Assembly: GCA_032719365.1 (NCBI GenBank)
Contig: CM064876.1
Location: 58,151,864 to 58,215,863 of the forward strand
DNA length: 64,000 nt
Direction: 5' to 3'
Source of the DNA: Prinsepia uniflora
Lineage: Eukaryota > Streptophyta > Magnoliopsida > Rosales > Rosaceae
Shown: positions 10,491 to 20,325 of the stretch, in pieces
Layout of the letters: each line of letters opens with the position of its first letter
Position numbering within the stretch: the stretch's first letter is position 1
Translations under genes and position numbers: made by a program
The notes under the pieces: generated by a model
Told to the model about the DNA's origin: nothing
What the model saw: only the letters and a program-made list of their open reading frames with translations
The model's database searches: none

Positions 10491-10886
10491 GTAATATAAT
10501 AAAAATAAAATATTAATGTAGTAAATATTAATAATTAAAAGTAATAAAGTAATAAATTCTAATAATAATAAATTAATAATTAATAATTAATGATATTTTA
10601 ATAAATAATAATGATAAAATTAAAAATAATTAATTAATAAAAATGTAATAAATAGTAATAATAATAATTATTAAAATAAATAATAATAAAAAAATGACAT
10701 ATATAATTAATATTTAAGATATAAGTATTTCGTCAATTACTATAATATAATCCGGTCAGTATAATATAGCCGGCATTATAATCCGGAAAAGTACCAAACA
10801 CCCGACTAAATAATCAGTCTATCTGGTGGACAGATTAGTCTATCCGATTGAAATAGTCAGTACAGTAAGACATACCAAACGAGACC
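10233..10886 (+). mobile_element. Tourist-like MITE, copy M2
   Basis: 654-base copy of the same family as M1, inverted relative to it. Ends: 'gggtgtgtttggtatgccg' and, reverse-complemented, 'ggtctcgtttggtatgtc'. It is flanked by TGA on both sides (10230-10232, 10887-10889), a likely variant of the TTA/TAA target duplication. It is longer than M1 mainly through an expanded AT-rich, trinucleotide-rich core. No coding capacity. Confidence 0.8.
10428..10487. repeat. (AAT)20 microsatellite in MITE M2
   Basis: About twenty AAT units without interruption, followed by 200 bases of AT-only low-complexity sequence belonging to the MITE core. Confidence 0.95.
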
Positions 10887-12337
10887 TGAAGGGTGAAATT
10901 TCTAAAGACTAGACACTAGAAGTGAAATACTAGCAATTAAGTGGTTGAAGGATGGGATAGAAACTCAACTTCTTCCCACCATTCAAATGTGCAATGGAGG
11001 AGGCAAAATCTTATCATTAGAGTTCGTACTGGTGCGGAAACTTGGGCATCAACTGATGCATCCATCAGGAATGCTATTGACAATTACTTCAACGATATTT
11101 TCTCAACTGGAATTGAGCGGGATTGGGGTGATATTCTAACTTTCGTTGAACCCTCAATCAGTGTCCATATCAACATTGAGCTAATCAAAGCAGTTATCAT
11201 GGAAGAGATAAATGATGCAACTTTCTAAATAGGGACTCTAAAGGCACTTGAATTAGACAATTTCTCTAGTATTTTTTTTATCAAACTTATCAAACTTAGC
11301 AATATTATCTGTTGGTTATTCTTAACAAGTTCTTTGCAGGAGAATCCTCGTTGGAATCCCTTAACTCATCCCACATAACTTTAATTCCCAAGGTGTTGAA
11401 TCCAGAAGTTGTGGCGCAATTCCGTCCCATTGCTTTATGAAATTATTCTTACAAAATTATTGGTAAAGTGATCACAAAAAAAATTGAAAAGTATTCTCCC
11501 TAGCGTTATTTCTCCTCAGTAGAGTGCTTTCATCTCTAGATGTCAAATCCAAGATAATATTTTAATGACTCATGAGGTCTTTCATGCTCTCAAGATTTGC
11601 AACACAACAAAATATCTCCAAAATGAGAATCAAGTTGCATATAACAAAACTTATGATAGAGTTAAATAGGATTTCCATCGGTCGGTCGTGCTAAATATTG
11701 GTTTCAATTTAAGGTAGGTGAATCTGGTAATGAAATGTGTCTCATCTGTTAGCTTTTCGGTGTTAGTGAATGGATAGCCTGGGACGAAATTCAGACCATC
11801 TAGGGGAATCCGACTGGGGGACCCCTTATCACCATAATTTTTTTTTATCATTGTATGTGATATATTATCTCATATGTTCAATCAAGCTGTGCAAGCTAGG
11901 CTACTCGAAGGCATCCAATTTCATACTTTTGGCCTCATTCTTTCACATTTCTTTCACATCTTTCAAGCCAAAAATGAGGATCTTGTCAAAAAAGTAGCTC
12001 ATGCAATCCCCACTTATCCAATGATAGTTTTCAAGTTCCCAAAGAATGTTTGCCATGCTATTGACTTTGAATTGGAAAACCTCAGGTGGAGTCAATCAGG
12101 GTTCAGTAATAAGATCCACTAGATTAGTTGGGCAAAATTGGGTCCTCCAAAAGTTGAGGGAGGAATGGATTTCGAGAATGTAGAGGAGTTTAATATTGCC
12201 CTTCATGTAAAATAGGGCTGGAGACTTATTCGGGAACCTAATTTGTTCTAGGCTCAATTGCTAAAAAGTAAATACTTTCCTAATCGGAATTTTTGGGATG
12301 CTTACAAGGGAAACTATGCTTCTTGGGCATTGACAAG
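10887..12337 (+). pseudogene. LINE ORF2 remnant: reverse transcriptase domain
   Basis: Continuation of the LINE from 3171. In order: the I-K-W-L-K-D-G start of the RT region (10934), V-Q-W-R-R-Q-N-L-I (11000), a long frame through D-N-Y-F-N-D-I-F-S and N-I-E-L-I-K-A-V (11070-11200), L-I-P-K-V and F-R-P-I-A-L (11380-11440), Q-I-Q-D-N-I-L-M (11550), A-Y-N-K-T-Y-D-R-V-K (11640-11670), P-S-R-G-I-R-L-G-D-P-L-S (11796-11831), then A-I-P-T-Y-P-M (12003) and the P-K-V-E-G-G-M-D-F block (12150). The catalytic ADD box expected between the last two pairs is absent: the sequence jumps from just after the GDPLS block to the P-T-Y-P-M block. Many stops and frameshifts. It breaks at 12337 inside 'ASWAL', where I2 inserted, and resumes at 41258. 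Confidence 0.88.
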
Positions 12338-12921
12338 TGTTGACTCAAAGATTGAACTCGTCGCGAAAAGTCCTCACAATTCCTGCAAACAGCAAACAAT
12401 TAGCTATCGTTGCCTCGATCGATTTACCCGGGGGGTTGTTCGACCAAGAACACTCTGATGCTTAAGTTAGCTTTGAGAGAGGAAAGGGATATACTTCGAA
12501 ACGAAGAATCAACGTACCTTGGAAATGAAATGTGCCTTGCTATTTATAGGAAAATCTTGGGAGCCTTGGAGCGTTCTGATTGGTCAGTTGAATATTTAAT
12601 TAGTAAATAATATATTATTATTAAATATATTATTTAATAATTGTAATGATGGCTCATCATGATAGTAATGATATTTATTGTATTTTAATATTAATATTAA
12701 TTATCTATTATTAAGAATAACGATAATTAACTCTCGGGGAGAATATCAATATTACGGAGATTTTAACCCGATCAAATAACGTATTTAACTGGTAAATAGA
12801 TTATTTAATGTGCGAGTATTTTTCAAATGATCAGCGTTATTGTTAAGGGCAATTTGGTCATTTTTGGGAATTACGGGACACGTGACAGCTCCATAATTTT
12901 CGGATGATTTTGGGTTCCACA
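12338..12921 (-). repeat. 3' LTR of I2
   Basis: 584 bases, TG...CA ends, closely similar to the I1 LTRs. The outer edge abuts ACAAG at 12333-12337. Confidence 0.95.
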
Positions 12922-13056
12922 AATGCCCCCACATCGATTCGGCATTCAGGGAATCCGGAGGGATGTATATTGTTTGGAATCATATATTACCGGGTTACCG
13001 GTTACTGTTGGGTTCAAGAAACGAGTCAGCGTTTATTTGACGATTATGCCCCCAAG
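12922..13056 (-). other. 3' untranslated segment of I2
   Basis: Counterpart of 4295-4440 in I1, ending at 'gacgattatgcccccaag', where the embedded LTR fragment begins with a clean TGTAACGCCC. Confidence 0.8.
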
Positions 13057-14560
13057 TGTAACGCCCTGGAAATTTGGAAAATACAATTTTGTAAAATATT
13101 AAATAAATGACGTTTTTATCCTTGTGAATAATATGGGCAATTTGTTGACTTTTTGATTGGTGAATCAAACGGACGTTGACCGATGACCGTGACGTAGTTT
13201 GGGACGTCACGAGTTCATAGACAGGTTGCACGTCCAATTCCGACGATCGGGGAAAAAGTTATGACGTTCGGAAGTTCGAGGGCATTTTCGTAATTTGGAC
13301 GAAAAGGGGGAAAATGTTGACTTTTTGTTTGACAACTAATTTTCACACGATTCAAGGAACGTTAGGTAGGTCTTGATGCCCTGAGTACGACGACAGGCGG
13401 CACGTCAAAAACGGAGTTCGGATGCGAACGTTACGGGTCACGGAAGGCTAGGGGCAAAATGGTAATTTGTCGAACCAGGGGCAAAGTGGTCCTTTAATCT
13501 TGATCAGACAATGACACCTGTCCTTTGTCCTCCTCTTGCCCCAGATAACATGGAATCTGGTTTTGGGGACTTGACATTCACTTTTGACAATTATCCCTTA
13601 ATTAAGGGTAATTGTAATCATTTTGTCCAAATTGATTCGTGATATCCCACTGTCTCATCGTCATTGTGCAATTTAAGAGCTTGAGGAACTGAATTGAGAG
13701 AGAGGAACTCAAGGGGCTGAGAGAACTGGGTGTATTCAGAGTTCGAAAATTCAGAAAATCAAGGGAAATTCGAATTCGAATTTGTGAGCTTGGAGAAGAG
13801 AAATTGAGGATTGAATTAAGCTTCTGTGATCAAAACGAAACTCCCTGCAACAAAAACGAAGAGGAATCGTGTCGAATTGGGGAAGAATAGAAGCTTCCAT
13901 GGCTGCTGAAAATCGAGCTTGAGTTCTACTAGCTGGAGGTAAGGAATTATCAAATTGATCTTGTAAAAACGTTCCTTACACTCTCACGATACTAACCGTA
14001 TGAATTAATTTGAAAATCAGGGTCGAATTAGGTGAACCCGATCATGAAACCCGTTTGGGAGTTCATCGTGGGTTTGTTGGATTTTAGTTGTAATTGAAGT
14101 AATTAAATGTACAGAACCTAAATTAAGATGGTCTAGATGAAATCAGTGTAAAGAACGGAAGAAATCAAGGTCGAATTGATGAAGATTTTTTCGGGTCTGA
14201 TCGCGGGTACAGGACCCGTTTAACAGAGAAATGGGTTGTAGGGACGACATTGTTCACCGCGCACTGTAGCAAAACACTATTCACCGAAGGTTTAGGTTAT
14301 GTTTTAAATTAATATTTAATGCCCAAAAAATTGTGGGAAATTGATATGATACTCATAGAGTCATTATTGACCTTTCATGATATTTTTGGGCAGGATTCGA
14401 GGGTCCTGGAAAGTGTCAGAAATTACAGAATCGGGTGCAGTTTGGAAAACGAGCAGTTTGGACGACGCGTGCTCGCATTGGTAGGCTGGATCACATTCAA
14501 TGTGACCCTTGCTAGTACCACAAATATGCTTGCTACGTGTCGAGAGTCCGTCGAAGGTGT
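13057..14560 (+). other. Embedded long-LTR fragment inside I2 (E type)
   Basis: Starts with a clean LTR end, TGTAACGCCCTGGAAA, similar to LTR E at 58812. It follows E and F through 'gacgtttttatccttg', 'gttgactttttg', 'tcatagacaggttgcacg', a second copy of the 'ggggaaaatgttgac...gacaggcggcacg' module (13305-13410), the 'gagagagagg' leader (13690) and 'gaggtaaggaattatc' (13935). The tail from about 14285 aligns with I1 5725-6007. A deletion has removed most of the 'ttcacgcgcagcc' block at 14270. The distal half of the LTR is missing. No coding content. Confidence 0.7.
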
Positions 14561-14745
14561 TTGGAAACTTTGTCGAAGTGGGTGTACAACCAGTGTTACG
14601 TGGTGAACGAAGTTGAACAGTCGACGGGGATTTGGCTGTGATTGAGTGCACTTGCGGACGTGACTAGTGAGCATTGGTAGGCTGGATCACATTCACTGTG
14701 ACTCTTGTTAGTACCACAAATATGCTCGCTATGTGCCAAGGTGTT
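14477..14745 (+). repeat. direct repeat of about 70 bases (I2 copy)
   Basis: 14477-14550 and 14671-14740, core 'cattggtaggctggatcacattca.tgtgac'. Same arrangement as 5918-6190 of I1. The second copy supplies the ATG of the 192-aa frame. Confidence 0.75.
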
Positions 14746-15252
14746 GAGAGGCCCAGCAAACTTGTTTTGTGGGAGCGTATCGGTTCTCGTGGTCTAAGTC
14801 CATTCCGAGGGAAAAATATGGAGTTTGAGAAGCCTCAAGACCTCATGGAGTGGAAGGCTCGCAATCAAATTGCCTTTCCAAGCGACGCTCTCGTGGAGCC
14901 TGGCGACAGTCATGCCTCTCCAAACTTAAGGATGGCCTCGCACTTCCGCATGTTAGATGAGCTGTACAACGGGTTTGGAGGTCAGCCTGATCTCAAAAAG
15001 ATTGACATGGCCCTTAGAATTCCTCCAGAGTCCCGGGACATGAGCTGGCTACTTTCTCCATTTAGGGATATGAATGGTGGGAGGCCTTCAGTCATCCTAC
15101 TCAAGGAGTGGTTGAGCGCTTCGCTGTGCTTGAAGGAGACCGTTTTTCAGAAGAAGGACAATAAACAAGGACCTATTGGTTCTTGGGAGAAAATTGTATG
15201 CCAAGCAACTTCTTTCCTAACCAAAAAGCATATCGAGCAACTTCTTTCCTAA
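14674..15252 (+). CDS. unrecognised 192-aa reading frame antisense to gag (I2 copy)
   Basis: The longer relative of the frame at 6146-6583. I do not recognise the family. It has 192 codons with no internal stop despite the age of I2. Notable segments: L-S-P-F-R-G-K near residue 42, M-E-W-K-A-R-N-Q-I-A-F-P-S near 60, a block absent from I1 (A-S-H-F-R-M-L-D-E-L-Y-N-G-F-G-G, near 85-100), W-L-L-S-P-F-R-D-M near 125, and K-E-T-V-F-Q-K-K-D-N-K-Q-G near 158. It has mixed charge and no transmembrane segment. The ATG lies in a repeat, so the real N-terminus, if any, is uncertain. It could be a fragment of a captured host transcript, of another transposon's protein, or a chance frame. The matching frame in I1 is the main evidence that it was once coding. 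Confidence 0.42.
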   Translation: MVGWITFTVTLVSTTNMLAMCQGVERPSKLVLWERIGSRGLSPFRGKNMEFEKPQDLMEWKARNQIAFPSDALVEPGDSHASPNLRMASHFRMLDELYNGFGGQPDLKKIDMALRIPPESRDMSWLLSPFRDMNGGRPSVILLKEWLSASLCLKETVFQKKDNKQGPIGSWEKIVCQATSFLTKKHIEQLLS

Positions 15253-15492
15253 CCTATCTGCTCTGGTCCCGCGAATGTGCCATCTTGATGTGAAGGGTCT
15301 GCAGAAACGGAAAGCTATGTTGTTGATGTGAGATTACGATAACTTAAGAAAACTCGAGGTCCTAATTTCACATCGGAAGCCAAAATGGGCGAGTTGGAAA
15401 TGAGCCGTGCAGAGAGGATGCTGATAGAAAATGAGTGAGATACCGCTCGAGATGAGCACCCCTTGCTGCGCAGAAATTTGTAGGACTCAGAA
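15253..15492 (+). pseudogene. remnant of the small coiled-coil-like frame (I2)
   Basis: 15253-15384 is the conserved non-coding link seen in I1. The frame at 15385 starts M-G-E-L-E-M-S-R-A-E-R-M-L-I-E-N-E and then meets TGA, where I1 has CGA. The sequence is cut at 15492 by element C and resumes as the hairpin array at 28358. Confidence 0.45.
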
Positions 15493-16239
15493 TGACAGGA
15501 CCCATCCCAATCCCCCCGGGATTAGTGCGGGATGACCCTGCTCCCGTCTGACACGAAGTGTCAGACAAGGGATATTTCCGACCTTTGCCCTCCCGGGCTA
15601 TCAGAGTACGCCAGGATCCGAAGGAGGTATGTGATATCTCGGTCTCTGCTACAGTCCACAATCTGATGTCAACCTGAAGGGCAGTCAAAACATTAAAAGC
15701 TGTGAGTGGACAAAAATAAAGAGTTTATAAAACATTTCATAAGAAGACATTTGTACCCTCCACTAAAAAGCATGCATGCATTCGAAAACCATTTATCCAG
15801 AAAAACAATAATGAAATCAAATACACGGGCCACTGCCCAAATCCATAAGGGACTCAGCCCAAATCATAAGAAACTAACCATACGGGCCACTGCCAAAAAC
15901 CTGTGTAAACACACATCATATATCATATATAGCATACATCACATATACATATAATTCACACAACCAATCTTGTCACGGTTTCCAAAGCTACGTGCGTGCT
16001 TCCTGGGTCTCAATCTGAGTCTTCTCAAAGTCAAGATCAATGTCCGCAGACCACTAACCCTACCCGAGGTAATAGTAATCATAGCCTTCCTGAGAGTAAA
16101 GAACCCAACTGGGGGGTGACTCCACTTAGTCGGTGCTCCGTGACTACTCCGGGGTCCACCCAGGCCAACGACCCTCCCCAGAGGAGATAATAGAGGTAAA
16201 GGAAGGTATATGTATACATATATATACATAACATAAACG

Positions 16240-16430
16240 TTCATGCCCGGTTCCCTTGAACCGTCGTGATCCATAACATCCATAACAAGGGTTCATGCCG
16301 GTTCCCATAAACCGTCATGTACCATAATGACCTGACAAGGGTTCATGCCGGTTCCCATAAACCATCATGAACCACAATAACCTTTCCAAAGTTCATGCCG
16401 GTTCCCATAAACCGTCATGAACTTGGACAT
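16240..16430. repeat. tandem GGTTCATGCCGG array in LTR C (3')
   Basis: Four units of about 55-60 bases. Each pairs 'gttcatgccggttccc' with 'aaccgtcatgaac', so every unit can fold on itself (GTTCATG/CATGAAC). Counterparts lie at 26030-26215 and 62040-62240. Confidence 0.85.
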
Positions 16431-18032
16431 CCATCTAGGGTCCCTGACCCGAAATCATCAGTGTCAAACAACCGGGTCTCGTGCCCGAACATATGACTCA
16501 ACTGGGCACCGTGCTCGATATCTAAGGGTCAGTCACGACTCCGATCATAGTGATGCGTGCAACCATCCATCTAGGACCGCCCTCAATCCCGGTATGTCGC
16601 CGTGAACGTATCAACCGACGCGACCACCACAAGATCACGGTGCACTCATCACCGATCGATATCCTGAACCGTCAGCACTCTGAACTCGAGCCTTCCAAGG
16701 CTGCCCGACAATGAATCGTCCATCGTGACCTCTCTGGAAGGAACACATCTCAATCTGGAGGTGAGCGTCGTATCGTTGATCACCGTGCACAAAGCACCCG
16801 TCGTGACCACGATTTAGACCCGAAGGTCGTAAATAGCGTCATATGTCCGAGACAAAACCAAATGGGTCTCATACCCGAGTTTACCTTTTTAGAAATCCAA
16901 AACCTTTTCATTTAGAACAATAAAGACATACAGACCCGTATAGGCACCATATAGGGCTGAAACCTCAAAATACGTGCCTATACGTAACCACATACAAATG
17001 CACCCATGGCATCACAAACAAGCATTTAAAACATATAATAAATATTTATGCATGCACCAATTTAGAAAACAAGGTCCACTCACAGACCATCCGAGCTGCC
17101 ATCTCGATTTGCGTGCCATATGGCTTCCCGAGCCGATCACAGTCACCGGGACTCTCGAACCTGTCCAAATCGTAATAGAAGGTTACTAATTACTTAATTA
17201 ACCTCCTACCAAAGCCCCGTAATTTTTCCGATTTTCTAACTATTTTTAAACTCGAACCTAAACCTTCCGATGCCCCGAAACATATTGAGACGGTGTCCGA
17301 TCGACTCGAAACTAGTCACAAAATGTTCGTTACATCGAATAGATGATTTCACATGTTGGAACCATCCCCAAAATCTTCCCACGCGCCCGCACGCACCGCC
17401 TGAAGTGGCTGCGCATGGGCCTTACGCGCCAGCTACAGTACCATCTTCAACCTCTCGACGGCCGGTCTGAACCGGCCGGTTCGGTCCGTTCCTGCAACTG
17501 GATCGGCGTGACCGGTCCAGGATCCTACAATCCTCATTTCTCATCCGTTTTCTTCCATTTTAATCCCTAAATTCCGATTTTCAAGTTTCCTATCTAACCC
17601 AATTAACCAAAACTCCTAAAACCTTCGAAATCCGACCGGTTCAATTGAACCCCTCACGGTTCGAATATCCAAAACCTTCCCCAGGCTTCCTCGACTTCTA
17701 ACCACCCTCAAAACCTTCCTAACAACGTCCTAGCAACCTATTTAACTCATTAAAACCGTCCAAATCGACCCATAACAATTAAAACTGAAAATGGATTAGA
17801 ATCGGTTAAACCGATACCTGCATGGGTTTTGGGCCTCCTCCGTGCACGGCAGCGCCGTCCTGGTCGGCCACCACTTCCTTAGCATCCTCCTCATCTCTGG
17901 TCTCCCACTGATGATCATAGGGTAAGGGTTTGGGTTGGTTTGAATGGTTGGGTGAGATCGGGAAAATGTTTTGGGAATGAAGGAAAATAGATCGATGAAG
18001 ATGATATGCATGAAGGCATAAGGATAGCCTGT

Positions 18033-18058
18033 GGATGGGTGACACTTGTCACCCATCC
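18033..18058. promoter_or_regulatory. 26-base LTR palindrome (C, 3' LTR)
   Basis: Arms GGATGGGTGACA/TGTCACCCATCC. Both arms carry the compensating A-to-G and T-to-C change relative to the GATGAG form, so the symmetry is kept. Confidence 0.6.
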
Positions 18059-18558
18059 ATTGGGCAGAAGCTAAATGTTTGGGGCCTACTAAGTCCAAAA
18101 GTGAACTCGCCTCGTAATTCGTGTAATAGTGCACTCGAACTTCCGTGAACCGTAATTTCGCCGTCGAACGTCCGAATTCGACGTGCCGCCTGTCTCTGGA
18201 TTTGTATCGTCCTTATCTACGTAACGGTCTTCGGCCCTCGGCCATCGGACGTCTCGGTCAAAAAGTCAACATTTGACCCCTTTTCACCAAAATTACCAAA
18301 ATGCCCCTTAACTTTCGAACGTCATAACTTCCTCCTCGAACGTCATAACTTCCTCCTCGAACGTCAGAATTGAACGTGTCACCTGTCTATGAACTCGTGA
18401 TGTCACGAACTACGTCACGGTCAGCGTTTTGCCCACGCCCAGCGGCAAAACGGTCATTTCGCATTGTTCGTCCAATTTCGCTCCACTAATCACGGATTAG
18501 CCTCACTAATCGTGATTGGTCACTAATCTAATCATGGAATTTGGGACGGGTTGTTACA

Positions 18559-18593
18559 ACCTTCCCTCCTTAATTAATTTCGTCCTCGAAATT
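18559..18593 (-). other. polypurine tract region of C
   Basis: On the minus strand 'aatttcgaggacgaaat' is followed by 'aattaaggagggaagg', immediately upstream of the LTR. This is the second-strand priming site typical of plant gypsy elements. Confidence 0.85.
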
Positions 18594-19791
18594 CCAACCA
18601 TCCTAATTCCAACCGTTCTTCCCTCCATAATTAGTTTCGTTCCCGAAACTCCAACTATCCTGATTCCACATCCAACTCGTGGAAAGAAAATCTGACCTCG
18701 AAACACGTGTACACTCGTACACCTACTAACCAAAACTATACTTACTCGTACCCAAGCGTACCACTAACACTCACGTCGCATCGACTACACTCGACCACGT
18801 CGAGTGACAGTAATTACACGTTTCGACTTGACACCATTTGTCGAATCCACCAACTCGTCGACACAACCAACTCGACGGTTCCTTACTCAATCTCTAATTA
18901 TCCTGACGTCTGCTCCCACTAGGAGTCACCAAATCTCACTAATCGATCCACGATGACACCTCCGACAAATTGTCACCACTTGACAGTCGCCAGTCAAAAA
19001 CCGACACTATACACTCGTGGTTACACTAACCTCCAACTTACTCAACCTGAGTATACACTAACCAACAATTCACCCGACCTGTGTGTAACTAGACCCATCA
19101 GAAATACCGTGACCCAGTGCACAGTATCCAACGTCCAGTTCACGACCTCAACTAATCCAATGGTATCAGAACCAATCCGACTACCAACACGCTCAACTTC
19201 CTACAAATGGTATAACCTATATACCGTCACCAAGCACGACAAGTACACCCAGTATCATACCTTGAACAACGTACAAAGTACGTACATCTACCCATCAATC
19301 AGCCTACAACCATCCAGGTCGTAGTCAATCACGTTTCAATTATGGAGTTCACTTTTCCAATCCAGTATCAGACAAATCGAAACTCCAACCCATCATCCGT
19401 TTCCAAATCCGAATCCGAATCCGCAATTTCGTAAGAAATCCCGAATCCAAACCCAGAAATCATATCCATTAACATGTCCAAATTCGAATCCGAAATCATC
19501 ATTCCGTAAACCGGCATTTGGAACAACCATTCTGAACCCAAGTCCATAAAAGGAAATCCACTGTCAAGCTCCAGAATCAAATCCTGAATCGTCATCCAGA
19601 ATCCGATTCCAAAATCCAAATCCAGAAATCCTCTTTGAAGTTCCAAAATCAAATCCTGAATCGTCATCCAGAAATCTGATTCCAAAACTCGAAATCTCGT
19701 TCTCGTCTACCGAGACGTACCATAATCGAACCTATCGGTTACCTGCATAATCGATTACCACATTACCATCGATTGACCTCATAGGGAAGCC
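18594..19791 (-). other. internal region of C, 3' part
   Basis: About 1.2 kb, roughly 80% like the matching part of B (33121-34190) by eye. Short degenerate direct repeats are present (the 'ttagtttcg.tcccgaaactcc' echo of the PPT, and the 'ccagaatccgattccaaa..tcaaatcctgaatcgtcatcc' units at 19565-19690). No gag, protease, RT or integrase motif on either strand. It stops at 'catagggaagcc', where the + strand LTR of A begins. Confidence 0.75.
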
Positions 19792-20299
19792 TGTAATGAC
19801 CCGTCCCGAATTCTGGGATTAGATTAGTGACTAATCTTGATTAGTGAGGTTGATCGGAGGTTAGTAGGGTGGAATCGGACAAAAGGTGCAAAATGACCGT
19901 TTTGCCCCTAGTCGTTGGCAAAATGTTGACTTTTTGATCGGGCGGTCAAACGGACTTTGACCGATGACCATGACGTAATTCGGGACGTCACGAGTTCATA
20001 GACAGGTGGCACGTCCGATTCCGACATTCGAGGAGAAAGTTATGATGTTCGGAAGTCGAGGGGCATTTTGGTAATTTGGCATATTAGGGGCCAAATGTTG
20101 ACTTTTTGACTGGGAGGTCCGATGAACGAGGGCCAAGGACCGTTACGGAGGTATCGTCGATACGAATCCAATGACAGGCGGCATGCCGAAATCGGAGATT
20201 CGACGACGAAGTTATGGTCACGGGAACGTATTAACGAACCGAGGTTTCGATTAAAATAATAATAAAATAATGAATAGTGACCGTTGACTGTGCACACCT

Positions 20300-20325
20300 G
20301 GATGAGTGACAAGTGTCACCCATCC
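20300..20325. promoter_or_regulatory. 26-base LTR palindrome (A)
   Basis: GGATGAGTGACA, AG, TGTCACCCATCC: one mismatch between the arms. About 30 bases upstream of the 'taaaacctgatccatg' leader. Confidence 0.55.

Larger units (their letters stand above)
15493..18558 (-). repeat. 3' LTR of C
   Basis: 3066 bases. Minus-strand ends TGTAACAACCCGTCCC ... GGGTCCTGTCA. It holds the palindrome at 18033, a tandem 'ttcatgccggttcccataaaccgtcatg' array (16240-16430), and the paired inverted motifs at 15700 and 17074. The 'gaacgtcataacttcctcct' segment is duplicated at about 18318-18362. Frames inside are not genes. Confidence 0.92.

Noticed and set aside
11770..12122. Two overlapping + strand frames after the RT block as separate small genes
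   Set aside because: They are frame-shifted pieces of the LINE reverse transcriptase.
16240..16430. GGTTC...CC motifs reminiscent of a tRNA T-arm
   Set aside because: No acceptor, D or anticodon arm nearby. The motif is a tandem repeat of the LTR.
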